NCBI GenBank assembly: GCA_949316235.1
Contig: OX438757.1
Span: forward strand, 11,092,657 to 11,156,656
Source: Oegoconia quadripuncta
Lineage: Eukaryota; Arthropoda; Insecta; Lepidoptera; Autostichidae
Length of the DNA stretch: 64,000 nucleotides
Reading direction: 5' to 3'
Under the pieces are notes generated by a model. The model was not told the origin of the DNA. It was given only the letters and a program-made list of their open reading frames with translations, and did no database searches. Position numbers and translations under genes: made by a program. Positions 21,256 through 32,638 of this stretch are shown here, one piece after another; the first letter of the stretch is position 1; every line of letters begins with the position of its first letter.

Positions 21256-21520
21256 TTAAAAGTCATTTGAAAAAGTTCTTATAGATACGCGAGGGCGCGG
21301 GCGGCCGCGTGGCGGGCAGACGAGTCGCTCGCACGTTGGCGCGCTACTGAGATTCGCATCCCACCATTTTGTACGCAACAAATTTTCCCGCGTAATGCTT
21401 GTACGATAGGTACCAGTATTGTGTCTGTAGGGACTTTCAGTTCTTTCCTTTTCTGTAGTTGCAGAACGACCTTCGTAACTGCTTTCCTGCCTCGGCTGTT
21501 TTGCAACGGTCATGGATTCG
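21256..21520. other. CpG-rich patch, possible promoter or repeat 5' end
   Basis: 21280-21345 is dense in CpG ('cgagggcgcgggcggccgcg') in otherwise AT-rich DNA. On the minus strand a 'tctataaga' follows the GC block at about 21283-21275, which could be a TATA box. An 85-codon minus-strand frame covers the patch without a recognisable domain. It could be a host promoter, even for the minus-strand GPCR gene, or the 5' end of a retroelement. Confidence 0.3.
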
Positions 21521-22429
21521 AATATCTGTAGAGCAATTTTAGATGCCGAGCTTTTCTAAATTTTGACAAATATCGGCTAATGTCTCTAGAGGTCCTAGCA
21601 TATACAGGGTATCCTAATTTGAGGTCAAGTAATCAGTGTATTTGTCTAAAATTGTTATTATTACAAACCTTTATTTAACTTACACCTTTTAGTTAAAATA
21701 CTTCGTATGTATGTACCTACGGAGCTGAACTTTTGCACACATTACATTTATGACAGACATGAACTGCTGCAGCGTCAGGATCGTCTCCTCAAGAGGAAAA
21801 CTCCATAACGGTTAATAGAACGGTAACGGAATTTGGTAAACATGGTTAGTTTTGATAGCTAAACATGATTTTCGCAATGACTTGATGCTGCAGCTTGGAT
21901 AGCTCAAGAGGGATCTCCTCACCGGTAAATAGCACGTGTAAGAAATTTTGCACACACACGTTTAGACTAGAGTATATATAATAATAATAATGGAGTATTA
22001 AAAGCTTGTTTGTAAAATAATTTTTAACGTAGAATTTATTCATTCCTATTCGTTGGCCTAAGAGAATACATATCTTTAAACTTTTACAACAATGAAGCAG
22101 AGAGCAAATAAAACAGAACTTCGTTAATAAATCATACTTTATGGTATTTTTACAGGGAAACTTTAACATCTCTTCATTTACTCGAATACCTATTGAATTT
22201 TCATCGCAAATATCGTAATAAATAAATTGTGGATCGTCTTTGTCCGCCAAATTTACGAGTAAGTACATAACTTGCTTAGATAAGTACTTCTTTTTTCAAA
22301 CTTTATTCTAAAAATTATAAACTTGAATCTGACACCTCACTATAAAATGTTCTGTACAATAATGAATTTCTCTTTTTCTTCTGAAAAACACTGTCAAAAG
22401 AATGTTATATTACACATGTTCACATAAAA
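21521..22429. other. Unassigned; imperfect repeat pair and a 140-codon minus frame
   Basis: 21760-21820 and 21880-21935 share 'tgctgcagc', 'cctcaagagg' and 'cggt' blocks about 130 bp apart. A minus-strand frame at 21846-22268 starts with an acidic, coding-like 43 residues (ADKDDPQF, CDENSIGIRVNEEML) but has a low-complexity middle. I do not recognise it; it may be an old repeat ORF or a missed exon. Confidence 0.25.
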
Positions 22430-22587
22430 TGTTAGCAATGTTGTATTCCGATTGTTAGAGATAAGATAGCCAGCCCATCAATAACTTGAGGATTCCGGGT
22501 GAGCACGCTTTCATCTTGGGTCTTATCTTTACTTAACATCAGGTGTGATTGAGATCTGGGGCTAACTACAAGTCCGTCACAAAAAAG
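22430..22587 (+). mobile_element. SINE-1, 3' fragment
   Basis: 'gagataagatagccagccc', 'ggattccgggtgagcacgct', 'acttaacatcaggtgtgatt' and an A-rich end. Head missing. Confidence 0.75.
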
Positions 22588-22899
22588 GAGTTGTTTCTTT
22601 GGGAAAGCTATTTGTAATCACGAGTACATGAAATATCTTTTGGTACCAAGAACTAATTAAAAGTCACCCAATATAGTCGAAGATCGTGTGATATCTGTAA
22701 ATAACTAATCACTCTGCTCTTATAACTCCCATGATTGAAGGATTGTAGTATACGTAGGCTGTGACACAATATGGTGTAAATTTATTCAATGTAGTTAATG
22801 TGTAAATACATTTAGAAGGAAGACTGTATAGCCTAATCAACAAGGCATAGTCCCTGATAATAATTTCACCGTTACACTTTGCAGTGTGTTATAGTATAG
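22588..22899. other. Nothing recognised
   Basis: No gene or repeat recognised. Confidence 0.4.
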
Positions 22900-23289
22900 G
22901 TTACGATTAGGATTGCCAAATTTAAATTACGAATTTGCGGGAAAACATTATTGTACGGACATGCGGGACAAAGTTTCAAAAAGCGGGATTCGACTAATTT
23001 ACAAAATACTGAAAAGTAAGATTTTTTCATTGCAAATTAATACGACTAATAAAATACTTGTATTACGAATCATAAATATTTATAAAAAACTATTACATAT
23101 TTTATATTTGTACTTTATGTATTAGTATTAATAAGGAAGCTAATCGCATAATATTTATGGAAAAAAACGTAACAAATGTGCCTATAAATTTCAAAAAAAA
23201 TATTTTTATGCGGGACGTGTCTTCTAGGGTCCCTCCTAGAAACTAGATGTCTCGTATATAGCGGGATGGTTGGGAACCCTAGTTAGGAT
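22900..23289. mobile_element. hAT-like MITE, 374 bp, with 8-bp target duplication
   Basis: The element at 22908-23281 starts 'taggattgccaa' and ends as the complement of 'tagggttcccaa'. Flanks gttacgat (22900-22907) and gttaggat (23282-23289) match at 7 of 8. Sub-terminal 'gcggga' repeats occur on both sides. No transposase. TIR form and target size fit the hAT superfamily. Confidence 0.75.
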
Positions 23290-23989
23290 AGACCAAAATT
23301 CAATGGTCGATAAATTTTCTTTTGTATTAAGGTATTTGTCAGTCATAATCCTATAAACTCTACTTCATCTATATATTGCAAAAGTTCACTGAAGGAGAAA
23401 TTAATGTTTACCTCCTCTTCGTTGATTGGACTCCAATGATAAGTATCCACAGATCTGAGTAGGTAAATCGATTTTCTTTTTAAACTATATTCAACTGTAT
23501 TTCTTGTTGTATAACTATCAACGTTACTCAAAAATTTTATGTTACTTACATTCTTTTCGAACAGAGGAAAAAGTAAAAATTTTCCCTAATTTTCAGAGTT
23601 AAAAAGTCGCCTCATAAACATTTTGATTAAATCTGATCTTTACCGCATAATAAATACGACTGAATTTAGCTTGTAATAAAAATCAATTTACATAGATCTA
23701 TGATAATAACATAATATGTTTATTCCGAATTTAAACGACTACAATTAGCCAACAACACTGGTTTACTAAGATTTTACTTCGAAGAACTCTCCCCTGGTGT
23801 TGCGGTAGAAATACTAACCCTGTTCGCAAAATGGCGGAGCGTAGGTAACTGCAGAATTTATTAGCGTTCGTTATCTAGATAGTGTAGAGGAGTCAGAGTG
23901 ATAGCCTAATCCATCTGATTTTGTTAAACTACAAAAGTAACACGATACTTGGGATTAAACGGCTCCTCTACACGATATATAAACATTGT
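23290..23989. other. Nothing firm; one minus-strand frame and a short inverted pair
   Basis: A 62-codon minus frame at 23343-23531 has mixed composition but no domain or splice support. 'gtgtagaggag' (23883) and its inverse (about 23962) form a 12-bp inverted pair. Confidence 0.3.
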
Positions 23990-24175
23990 TGTAACCTTTC
24001 TTGATTGTAAATGATTGATTGAAAAGAGACAAACCCTCTGAGTTTCTCGCTAGCTCTTCTCAGTAGTGGTCGCGTTCCGAGCTAGTGGTAGTTTAAAAAA
24101 CAAATGACGTTCATAAGTGCATATTGTATTGCCTACATGAATAAATTATTTTCATTTCATTCATTTCTTTAAAAT
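23990..24175 (+). repeat. LINE 3'-UTR and tail
   Basis: 'ctctgagtttctcgctagc', 'tcttctcagtag', 'gcgttccgagctagtggtag' then 'tgaataaatt' and a (TTCAT)n-like tail. Same design as the LINE-B 3'-UTR but a distinct family. Confidence 0.6.
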
Positions 24176-24199
24176 ATTAGTTTATATAGATACTTACCG

Positions 24200-24352
24200 A
24201 ATAAAATCATTGTCGTATTCTCACCAATTGAAAGAGAAACAACAAGAGATCTCTTTTAACAATTGTATAAGTACAATGGGTTATTATTATGTTCATTTTA
24301 TTTGTTTAAATGTACCTATTGGTAGAATAAATATATATTTGATTTGATACAA
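24200..24352 (+). repeat. LINE or SINE tail
   Basis: Ends 'gaataaatatatatttgatt' plus 'tgatac', typical of a LINE 3' terminus; no body recognised. Confidence 0.35.
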
Positions 24353-25053
24353 TTCCGTCCCAGCATTGAGATTTACATAACAAGAAAGTCAATTTAGTAC
24401 AAGTGTTTTGGGGTTCTCTACAATTGAGAGAGTATCTTGAACCCGTTTCGAGGAAGTCATGCGTGTTAATGACAGCTTATGGGTGAAATCCAGCCGTTCG
24501 ACACCTCTTAGCTGATTTTCGGCTATTGGGTGGGTAGTTGCGCAGAAGCAATGTTGTTTACATAAGAAATAGGTAATCCTTTATAGTGTATGTAAAACTG
24601 TTACGAGGCGGCGGCTTTTGAATTTTGTATGTATCTTTCCTCAAACGTATTTCTATAGGAAACAAGCTTATTATAATAATATATAATATATTATCAGTAA
24701 GTTTTAATGTTGAGATAGCTTTTAAGTAATTATTGCCTATATATAATCTGAAGCGGTTTCAGAGAACAATTTCAATTTAAACTAAAGATTTGGTGGAATT
24801 TATCGGCAGTTATGAAGCAATATCGTTGCTGTCATTTGTATGCCATATACCGGTCGGTCTATCCGCAATGCAATCTTGTGATATCAGTCAGTGGCATAAA
24901 CTTACATATGATGCGTATTCAAACAATCAAAATGGCACCACTTCATTGGTGTTAAAACGGGAATTTGGCACCATTGGAATTCAGTCACACACCGACTTCG
25001 TTTGCAAACTGTCGTAACAAATACTGATTTATATTGTAAAAAATTGTGTCACT
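24353..25053. other. Unassigned; 75-codon frame at 24790-25017
   Basis: The plus-strand frame (C-H-I-P-V-G-L-S and W-H-K-L-T-Y-D-A-Y inside) is composition-balanced, but no domain, splice pair or relative is visible. Confidence 0.3.
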
Positions 25054-25165
25054 TACCACAGAAAAGTTACCAAAAAACATGCGAGTAGATACTCGCATTA
25101 AAAGATTTTAAGTATAACAAACATAATGTAACACCACAGAAAAGTGACCCAAAAACATGCTATAA
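25054..25165. repeat. Short tandem duplication, 78-bp period
   Basis: 'accacagaaaagt[t/g]acc' followed by 'aaaaacatgc' occurs at 25055 and 25133. A small hairpin (gcgagt/actcgc) lies at 25081-25096. Confidence 0.7.
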
Positions 25166-25499
25166 CAAATAATAATATAATGTATCACTCGTATAACTCA
25201 TGTTTATTATCAATCGGTAATTTTGCCTTGCACAAACATATGATCGATAGAATATACTAAATTTTTTTTGATGGTTTTGGCCAATTATTCTTAGCAGTCC
25301 TATTTGTTCTCGAGGATTCTAAGAGATGGATGTTTTATCTACTAAGAAAAGCGCGAAAACGAATTGTTCGCATGACCTATAGCATATAAATCAATTTTCA
25401 GTGGTATATTTTCTGAGAACGTAATAATGGGAGCTGTGTGTCTCATACAAAATGGCAGCTGTGTACGCCTTCTCATACAAAATGTGCTATTGACATATC

Positions 25500-25800
25500 G
25501 CAAAATCGCATTGCGAACAGACCGCCCCGCACAGGCTTAAATTATTATTCCGTAAAATCCCGGTTCACGTCTCTACAAACCCGCACTGGGGAACGCAAAA
25601 CGTACTCGATGTAAACCACCAGCCGAGCTGCCAACCTGCCGGCATTAAAATAAGCCCTGTGGGCTATGCAGGCGGGCTGGCGTCTTTGGTGTGTATAATT
25701 TGCGTTTTACCATCCACCAGAAGGGTTGGTGCTATTAACCCCGCACCCCGCGACACCTACACGGTATCCCTTACATATCTCGGTCCAAAAAAGACAAAAG
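25500..25800. repeat. GC-rich dispersed repeat, unclassified
   Basis: 'gccgagctgccaacctgccg', 'ctatgcaggcgggctggcgt' and 'aatttgcgttttaccatcc' stand out from AT-rich surroundings and resemble a common lepidopteran interspersed repeat. No second copy seen in this window. Confidence 0.4.
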
Positions 25801-26149
25801 AACTATCTGGTCTGGAGAAACAATGATGTCCTAGTGAGAGTGGAAAATGAGGTTAGTAAAGTAACATGCAGTATAACTAAACCATGAACACACAGAATAG
25901 TTCCTTTTGATCGTATTACTTACATAGATATATTTAGGTAGGTATACAAAGTAATAATTACTGTGTCAAATACATACATTGGAGAAATGTGGTAACTTGA
26001 TAACTAACGTATGGTTTCTTGATGGTCAATTTTGTCGAATAAATAAGCCAATTCCAAACGACGACATTTCAGATCTGTGAAGTTTTCCGAAATTTTGGAC
26101 ACAAACGAAGGACGAGAAACGACGTGTTCGATTGGAAAACTTTTCATTG

Positions 26150-26640
26150 TAGGCCCTGTGATTATACCCGATTGGCAGGTTAGGTGGACTGCTCAGAGAA
26201 GGGAAACAGTTGTACAGGCTTTTCCCTGACATAAGGGACCGCATGGTAAAGATTGCACGTCTCAGTTCCTAACGGGTTATGGAAGCGGTGGCTCGATGGC
26301 TCTGGTCGAATCTTCTGATTGTGAATGTGGAGATGGAGGGCAATCGACATATCATATCTTATATGTAAGTAAGTATGTCATATGTTAATGTATCTAATGA
26401 GTAAGGAGCGCGTACTCAAGCTTGGCGACCTAAATTCAAAAATCCATCCGGTGTTCTACGGCGATCTGGTTGTAAACAGACACAACTTCCGAGCTTTCAA
26501 GCGTTTTTGCCAGTCCTATATTATTTTCACTAACATTCGCGGTAGCTTTCTGCTACCGCTACGCTCACTGCATCTAGGCGCAGTTCGCGGTGTATACGAA
26601 AGCAGGAGGCCGAGCTTCACTCGCCCTCCTTCCCCATAGG
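26150..26640 (+). pseudogene. Jockey/R1-type LINE ORF2 C-terminus (post-RNase H zinc-knuckle region)
   Basis: Three successive frames read R-W-T-A-Q-R-R-E, then F-P-D-I-R-D-R-M, then Q-F-L-T-G-Y-G-S-G-G-S with C-E-C-G-D-G-G-Q-S-T-Y-H-I-L, and finally G-D-L-V-V-N-R-H-N-F-R-A-F-K-R-F-C. 'QFLTGHG' followed by a CxCG...H knuckle is the conserved end of RNase H-bearing non-LTR ORF2 proteins. At least two frameshifts make it dead. Confidence 0.7.
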
Positions 26641-26930
26641 GCTGACCCTAGTGACATATTGCATTTCATTGGCTACTCTCCCATTTGCCAAGGGAGAAAG
26701 TGGGAAACCTTTTTCTTACTTACACACCCTATTTAGGTAGCAATAGAGTTACGTAGGGCACCGTCTACCTTCAGTAGGCGCCGTGTCGAGTACCACTGTC
26801 GATCCTCGCTTATAGGAGTTTTTAGTAGCTTAGAGGAGTTTACAGTGGGAGGAGTGTGGAGGCGGGATTATAGGTCCTGTGAAACGAGGCTGAGTGGGGA
26901 CATAAGACTTTGTGTGTGTATCGATATGTG
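26641..26930 (+). repeat. 3'-UTR of the 26 kb LINE fragment
   Basis: 'agtgacatattgcatttcat', 'ccgtctaccttcagtaggcg' and 'ggagtgtggaggcgg' follow the coding part directly. Confidence 0.5.
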
Positions 26931-27784
26931 TAGATGTATAGAAATTCATCCTGACACCTGTACAGCGGACTTTAGTAGAAGCAGTAATTGAAAGCTGGAT
27001 TGATAGTTGTGTATGCGAGTAGTGTGCTATGGAACCCCAACTTTATGTTAGTCCAAAACTCACTTAGCCGGTTTTTAAGAATAAGGGCGCACAAATGTTC
27101 TGTAGGATACTTCAAACAGTTTTAGTTTTTTGCTAGTTGCTGACGCACTTCCGTAACTCGTGTTGTCTGGACATCACAAGAAGAAACGACTGACTGGACA
27201 CGTGAAAACAGTCCATTATTGTTGCCATTCGCTGTCGACACTGACGGTCGCCAGTGACTGGATAATGTAAATCTTCCTTTACAAGCTTTTGACGAACAAC
27301 AGCTGACACGGGATATTTTGCAGTTCCTCTCATTCTTCGGTAACGTCTAATGATAATTAATGTTCAATTTTAAAGACAATAAGATAATGATAATACCAAA
27401 ATTAGCTTGATATTTTTTATTTTTGGAAATTTTCGAAACATGCAACATGATAACTTCATTAAATTTTTTGTTCCGTTTGATATTACGGGGAAAGCTATAC
27501 AATATTGGTGTCGGCTAATCTAGATTGGCCATGGAAATGTTTATGTTGTACTTCCACCAGTTTGGAGGAATTCGTCAAACTGTCAATTTGACGAATGACC
27601 GCTTTTGATAATGTTGGGAAAGGAACAAACAATTGATAGTACTATAAGTAACGGTCAATTTGAACTATTTGAGATAGTAACAAATTTGGATAAGAACGTA
27701 CCATAGACTTAGTATATACTGGCGTAGAGCGTACTTATAAATTGCAATTTCGAAATATTTAATTATAATATATAATATATATAC
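26931..27784. other. Nothing firm; 9-bp hairpin at 27571-27595
   Basis: A 66-codon minus-strand frame at 27133-27333 has no domain. 'ttcgtcaaa' at 27571 is perfectly inverted at 27587. Confidence 0.4.
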
Positions 27785-28468
27785 TACCCAATGTCAGAGC
27801 GGTGCCCACAAATATAATGATAAAAAATGCCACTTTAGATCTCGTAGATTCTACTGTATTTTTGGGCATTACTTTAGACGCCAAAATGCAATGGGGTCCT
27901 CATATACATAAATTGGCGAAAAGGCTCAGCTCTGCAGCGTACGCAGTCAAAAAAATTCGACAAATGTCAGACGTAAATACTGCTAGATTAGTATATTTTA
28001 GTTATTTCCACAGCTTGATGTCTTACGGTATCTTACTGTGGGGAAATGCCGCGGATATAAATACAATCTTTGTTTTACAAAAACGAGCCGTTCGCGCAAT
28101 TTATCAATTGAAACCTGCAGTGTCACTTAGAGATAAGTTTAAAGTGTATAACATTCTAACCTTTTCGTCACAGTACATTTTTGAAAATCTAATGTATGTC
28201 AAAAAAAATATAGCATCATTTAGGAAAAATAGTGATAAACATGATGTCAATACAAGAAATAAAGATAAACTTGCAGGGTCACATAAGTCGCCTCCGCAAA
28301 GTCAGTAATTCATTCAAAGGGTTATGTATACGCTTTTTCAATAAGGTCCCAGTTGATATACAAAATCTTCCACTTGATAAATTTAAAGATACTATAAAAC
28401 AGAAACTTATTAACAAAGCATATTATAAAATATCAGACTATTTAGATGATAATCATCCCTGGACATAA
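27785..28468 (+). pseudogene. LINE-B ORF2 C-terminal half, frameshifted
   Basis: Residues from 27802: F-L-G-I-T-L-D-A-K-M-Q-W-G-P-H-I, S-S-A-A-Y-A-V-K-K-I-R, Y-F-S-Y-F-H-S-L-M-S-Y-G-I-L-L-W-G, Q-K-R-A-V-R-A-I-Y. This is the thumb and C-terminal region downstream of the non-LTR reverse transcriptase palm. A one-base shift at about 28278 moves the rest (S-F-K-G-L-C-I-R-F-F-N-K-V-P to N-H-P-W-T-stop) into another frame. The YADD palm motif and endonuclease are absent: a typical 5'-truncated dead copy, the longest LINE-B in the window. Confidence 0.88.
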
Positions 28469-28721
28469 TGAGATTGTTCGCATGCCAGGCTATTTCACGA
28501 TTAATAATGAAATATAAAAACCTTTTTGTAATATAAAAACCTTTATGTAAAATCAAAACCTGATTTTAAAAGAGCAACCCTTCGAGTTTCTTGCTTGTTC
28601 TTCTCAGGGGAAAATTGCATTTTGAACAAGCAGTAGCTTAAAAAATGTAAAATTGACTATTTTAAGTGTACTCTGTGTACCTACAAAATAAAGCATTTTT
28701 GACTTTGACTTTGACTTTGAA
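28469..28721 (+). repeat. LINE-B 3'-UTR with (GACTTT)n tail
   Basis: 'agagcaacccttcgagtttc', 'ttgcttgttcttctcagggg', 'aaaataaagcatttt' then four GACTTT units. Confidence 0.85.
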
Positions 28722-28844
28722 TCTTGGGCACTCTCCCACACGGGCCGAACCTGTGCCACCTACTAAACTTAATAACAATAAATAAATAAATTATTATAAT
28801 TTGATGCTGATCGTAAATTAAATAACAATAATAAGTTTTAATAA

Positions 28845-28946
28845 GTAATTGGTGTTGCGGGTGTCCATGGGCGGCGGTGATTGCTTTCCATCAGGTGACC
28901 CGCATGCTCGTTTGCCGCCCTCTCATATAAAAAAAAAAAAAAAAAA
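28845..28946 (+). mobile_element. Short retroposon 3' end with poly-A
   Basis: 'gtgtccatgggcggcggtga', 'ccatcaggtgacccgcatgc', 'tcgtttgccgccctctcata' then about 18 A. This motif string marks a very common lepidopteran LINE/SINE 3' end. Confidence 0.75.
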
Positions 28947-29562
28947 TATTATATTTTAGATTAGATTTAAATAAAACTTGCAGTTTCATGTATCTTTGTA
29001 AGATGACACATGAACGTTAACACATGAAAGCATGAATATATGTTATGTATTAATCATGGTCTTCAGAAAATTATTTGCAGGTGTGGCACGGCTCTTATGG
29101 TAATAATGGCCCTTAATTTTGTTAAGCAATAATTAAATTACGTTCTCGTAACGAAAACCTGCCTAGTGATGTGCTAAATTTTCACATATGCCCTAAAATT
29201 GTTTCAAAATGAGGCGGTGTAGTGCAGGCGCCGTCATGCAACGTCTAAACTTGTTAAAATATAAATGATGAATTAAATTTCATTTATAAAACAGCTAAAG
29301 CAGAGCGAATCGGATTTGAAATCATTTACACATACATAGGTGTTATCTCTGATTGGTTTGAGGATAGATATAGTATCCCATCATTATTTATGCCTACCTT
29401 AACTGTCTAGAGGATCCTTTGTAAAAATCCCATGAAAGAGTTTTTATCTTCGATACAATAGTTGGTACAGTGTGCAAAAGATTTGATGGGTTATGCTTTT
29501 TAACCAGGTTCTAAAAAGGAAAGGAGGTTCTAACTTGACTATATTACTTTTTACTTTTCTGA
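28947..29562. other. Nothing recognised
   Basis: Contains a short 'aaaggaaaggaggttct' motif at about 29515, shared with 32500, 50350 and 52110. Confidence 0.4.
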
Positions 29563-29955
29563 ACTAGAGGAGGGCAAGCGAAAGCATGGCGGTCAACTTC
29601 TTAGATCTAAGGATGTTTAGAAGCGTCATATGAAAAGATGCAACATTGAGCCATCTCGATGGGAAGGTTTGGCAGCACAACGTCCTGAATGGCGCAGGGT
29701 AGTGCATAGGAGAGTAAGCGATTTCGAGGAGCAGCGTAAAGCTGATCTCGATGCTAAACGCGATAAGCTGAAAACCCGTCCACCCGCTGCCATTCATTAT
29801 CACTACGTGGAAAAGGTTTGCTTACTTGCCCACATTGAGCACGGGAGTTCACCGCAAAGATCGGCTATGTTAGCCGTCTTCGAGCGCACCAGCGCCAAAA
29901 CGATTAGGAGTCAAAGTGGTCGCCATGGCCGAAATCGATCGAAAGCATCATCATA
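29563..29955 (+). pseudogene. LINE-C ORF2 C-terminal fragment
   Basis: Open frame E-E-G-K-R-K-H-G-G-Q, one in-frame TAG at 29618, then K-R-H-M-K-R-C-N-I-E-P-S-R-W-E, R-P-E-W-R-R-V-V-H, Q-R-K-A-D-L-D-A-K-R-D and T-R-P-P-A-A-I-H-Y-H-Y-V. This is the recurrent C-terminal tail of a class of non-LTR ORF2 proteins that usually ends in a C2H2-like knuckle; here the knuckle is scrambled. An inverted second copy is at 61640-62012. Confidence 0.7.
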
Positions 29956-31149
29956 TTTTTACTTTTATGTATGTTCAGCGATATCTCCGACGTTTGTGAA
30001 CCGATTTCAGTAGTTCTATGTTTGAAATAGTATAATGTCAGGGTAGTTCTATATAAATTTAATGAAGTTCTATGTGCTTTGGAGACTTCACTGAGAACGG
30101 AACGGCTCATTTTCCATTTTCCAATTGGCAGTTCAATTAATATGGTAATTTTACAAAGGTTAATACTGAGGTTTGCTGCACGAGATCTCTTATAGAGACA
30201 AGATCGTCTTTTGTATATTTTTTAATACTGTCCTGTTTTTTTTTAATATATTTAGTTATTTATTTAACACTTTGTTGCATATAAGCATACATATTTTTAT
30301 ACGATTGACAGAGTTAATTGCGTTCATAAATTATATGATTACACTATTTTTCACTAGTCTTTAAAGGCCTTTTGGATTGAAATCACTTCACCATAGTCAC
30401 TATTTCTTACATTTCGTGTCACTATCTAATATTGTTTTAATAATAGTTCAATAGTCTACTAAAACACTAGTCCATGCTAATTGGATATTTGTCTATGAAC
30501 TAAGCAACATTAGTGCACTAGAAAGATGCAAAAAGAATTTTTAAATAATAAAAATACCGGAGCCAATGTTCACCACCACATATCTGACGTTCATAAGCAG
30601 ACGGGTTTTTTTTTTAATTAACTTTTTTGATTGAAGTCGGTTAAAAATAATAATCTTAGAATTAAAGAAACATTTTATATCCAAAATAAAGAACACAAGT
30701 GAATATTGCAATGACATTATTCAGCGCGGCTATTTCTTCAATTTTTTTTATAAATTGAAATTAAGAACCAATGAGCCACGGCTTGAACCAGTTGTTCCAA
30801 ACATACGACATAGGACAAGTGCCCCTAACTATTACAAATCACACTTATTGTACCCCACTTCGTTGATAAACCCGCTTCAAATAAAAAACATTATTTACAT
30901 AATAATGGATTTTCGTATAATTTAATGCTTTAAATAAAGGCATTAAAGTGCTACTTTATGAGCGCCACATTAAAAAGTGATTAGTAAATTATAGCGTAGA
31001 AGAAAATAAATTTAGAGCATGTATATATATATACATATATGGAGTGAGCACATCATCAACTCCAGAATTCGATTTCGGGTTCGATGTGGAAATTTGTTCG
31101 CAGCAAAAGCCATCCCTATGTAAAATGAAAGCCGTAAAACAAAGACAAA
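29956..31149. other. AT-rich stretch, nothing recognised
   Basis: Frames here (30173-30364 and others) are low-complexity. Confidence 0.45.
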
Positions 31150-31375
31150 CCAAGCAAAGTAATTCGAGAAAAGGATATTTTGAGAAAAGAGCCTTTTGTG
31201 CTTTCACCTAAGACATTTTGAGAAAAGGATATTTGTGTGCCTTGCATTGTTAATGAATATTTATTCTTATTTAGAGATAGGGCCATTTGGCGACAGATAT
31301 GTTTCAGGGAGTGTTTTTTTTGTGAAAATTACATTTTGAGAAAAGGGCATTTTCAAAAAGGGGCATGTTAAGTAG
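31150..31375 (+). repeat. Degenerate repeat of 'ttttgagaaaagg'
   Basis: Motif occurs at about 31164, 31178, 31215 and 31334, with a related 'ttttcaaaaagg' at 31353. Irregular spacing. Confidence 0.55.
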
Positions 31376-31865
31376 AGGACATTTTTAAATAGGCACGTAT
31401 TTACGTAACTACGTAACGTACATAATAATAATACTATAGTTCAAACCAAAACGTCGGTTCCTGAAAAAGTTAACGTTAAATCGGTCTCTATTTCAAAGGG
31501 ATGGAAAACGATATAATCAGCTTTTTACATAGTAAGAGTAACCCAAACATTTTTCATGGTATCAAGCCGGTTTCGGATGGCACAAAAACGGGCAGTTACC
31601 TCGCTCAAAGGGTAAATGCGGTAAATAGTCATCTATCAAGATAAAACCACAAGGATCTTGAACACTCAGGTCACAGCCCAAACTGTGTTTGTTGTATGTT
31701 GAAAAAAGATATATATATTTTTAAGAGCATATGTAACATATTAATTAAGCTATTAGGATCTAAAAAACTAATCTCACAAAACTTCTTATTAATATATAAT
31801 GAAATAAAAATTATTATATTTACATAATTGAAAATAATGTTACATATGCCTTTTCACTCGCCTAC

Positions 31866-31934
31866 TGATAGATATTCATCATCATCAGTTACAGGCCACA
31901 GCCACAGAACGTCCACTATTATTTGATAGATATT
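31866..31934 (-). mobile_element. 47-bp LINE 3' end with 11-bp target duplication
   Basis: tgatagatatt at 31866-31876 and 31924-31934 flanks 31877-31923, whose minus strand ends in GATGATGATGA. An extreme 5' truncation with a clean target-site duplication. Confidence 0.7.
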
Positions 31935-31969
31935 GAATATTTGAATTTGCTATGTAATATTTAGATTGA

Positions 31970-32225
31970 ACCGCCTCGAAGGTAGCGGGTTCGTTCTCCA
32001 GCGGGATACATATTTGTACTCGGTTTTGTCGGTGGTTGGGCATTTTATATATCCGCCTGGCTAGCTACCATCACCATATCTAAGTCTGCTGCCAAACAGG
32101 AATGATAATAGCATTATTGTGTTCTGGTTGTCAGCGATAAGATAAGCCAGGCCCCCAAATAAGATGGGATTTCCGGGTCAGTTGCTTCCACCTTCGACCT
32201 CATCTTCACTTAATATCAGATGTAC
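31970..32225 (+). mobile_element. SINE-1, head-degraded copy
   Basis: 'agcgggttcgttctccagcg', 'atccgcctggctagctacc', 'cgataagataagccaggccc', 'ttccgggtcag'. Confidence 0.8.
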
Positions 32226-32638
32226 TCAACAACTTGTGTATCGGGCAACTGTTCGTCAAACAACGGTTTTACTATCGTATCACAAATGAATAAATGATTG
32301 ATAAACTGTTGATGTCAAAGTAAGACAATCAAAGGATTTAGTATAATATATATATTATTAGGGAACCACACCCAAACGATCCACATAGTCCTACCACTGG
32401 AGCCATTTTCCGTCCGTCCTGTCGTCTGTCAGAGGCTCCTAAAATGTGAAGATTATTGAACGATGATGCTATTAATTGGTGTGTTCGATTTTTTAAACGA
32501 CTTCAAAAAAGGAGGAGGTTCTGTATTCGGGGCGTATTTTTTTTTTTTATAATTGATTGCATACGAACTTAAACACAATATTCATATACCCTGGTAGAAT
32601 TAATGATGATTTATTATTATTACATCAAAAACATCAAA
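32226..32638. other. Repeat scraps only
   Basis: A 'cgacttcaaaaaaggagga' plus 'ggttctgtattcgg' motif at about 32500 belongs to a dispersed family; otherwise nothing recognised. Confidence 0.4.
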
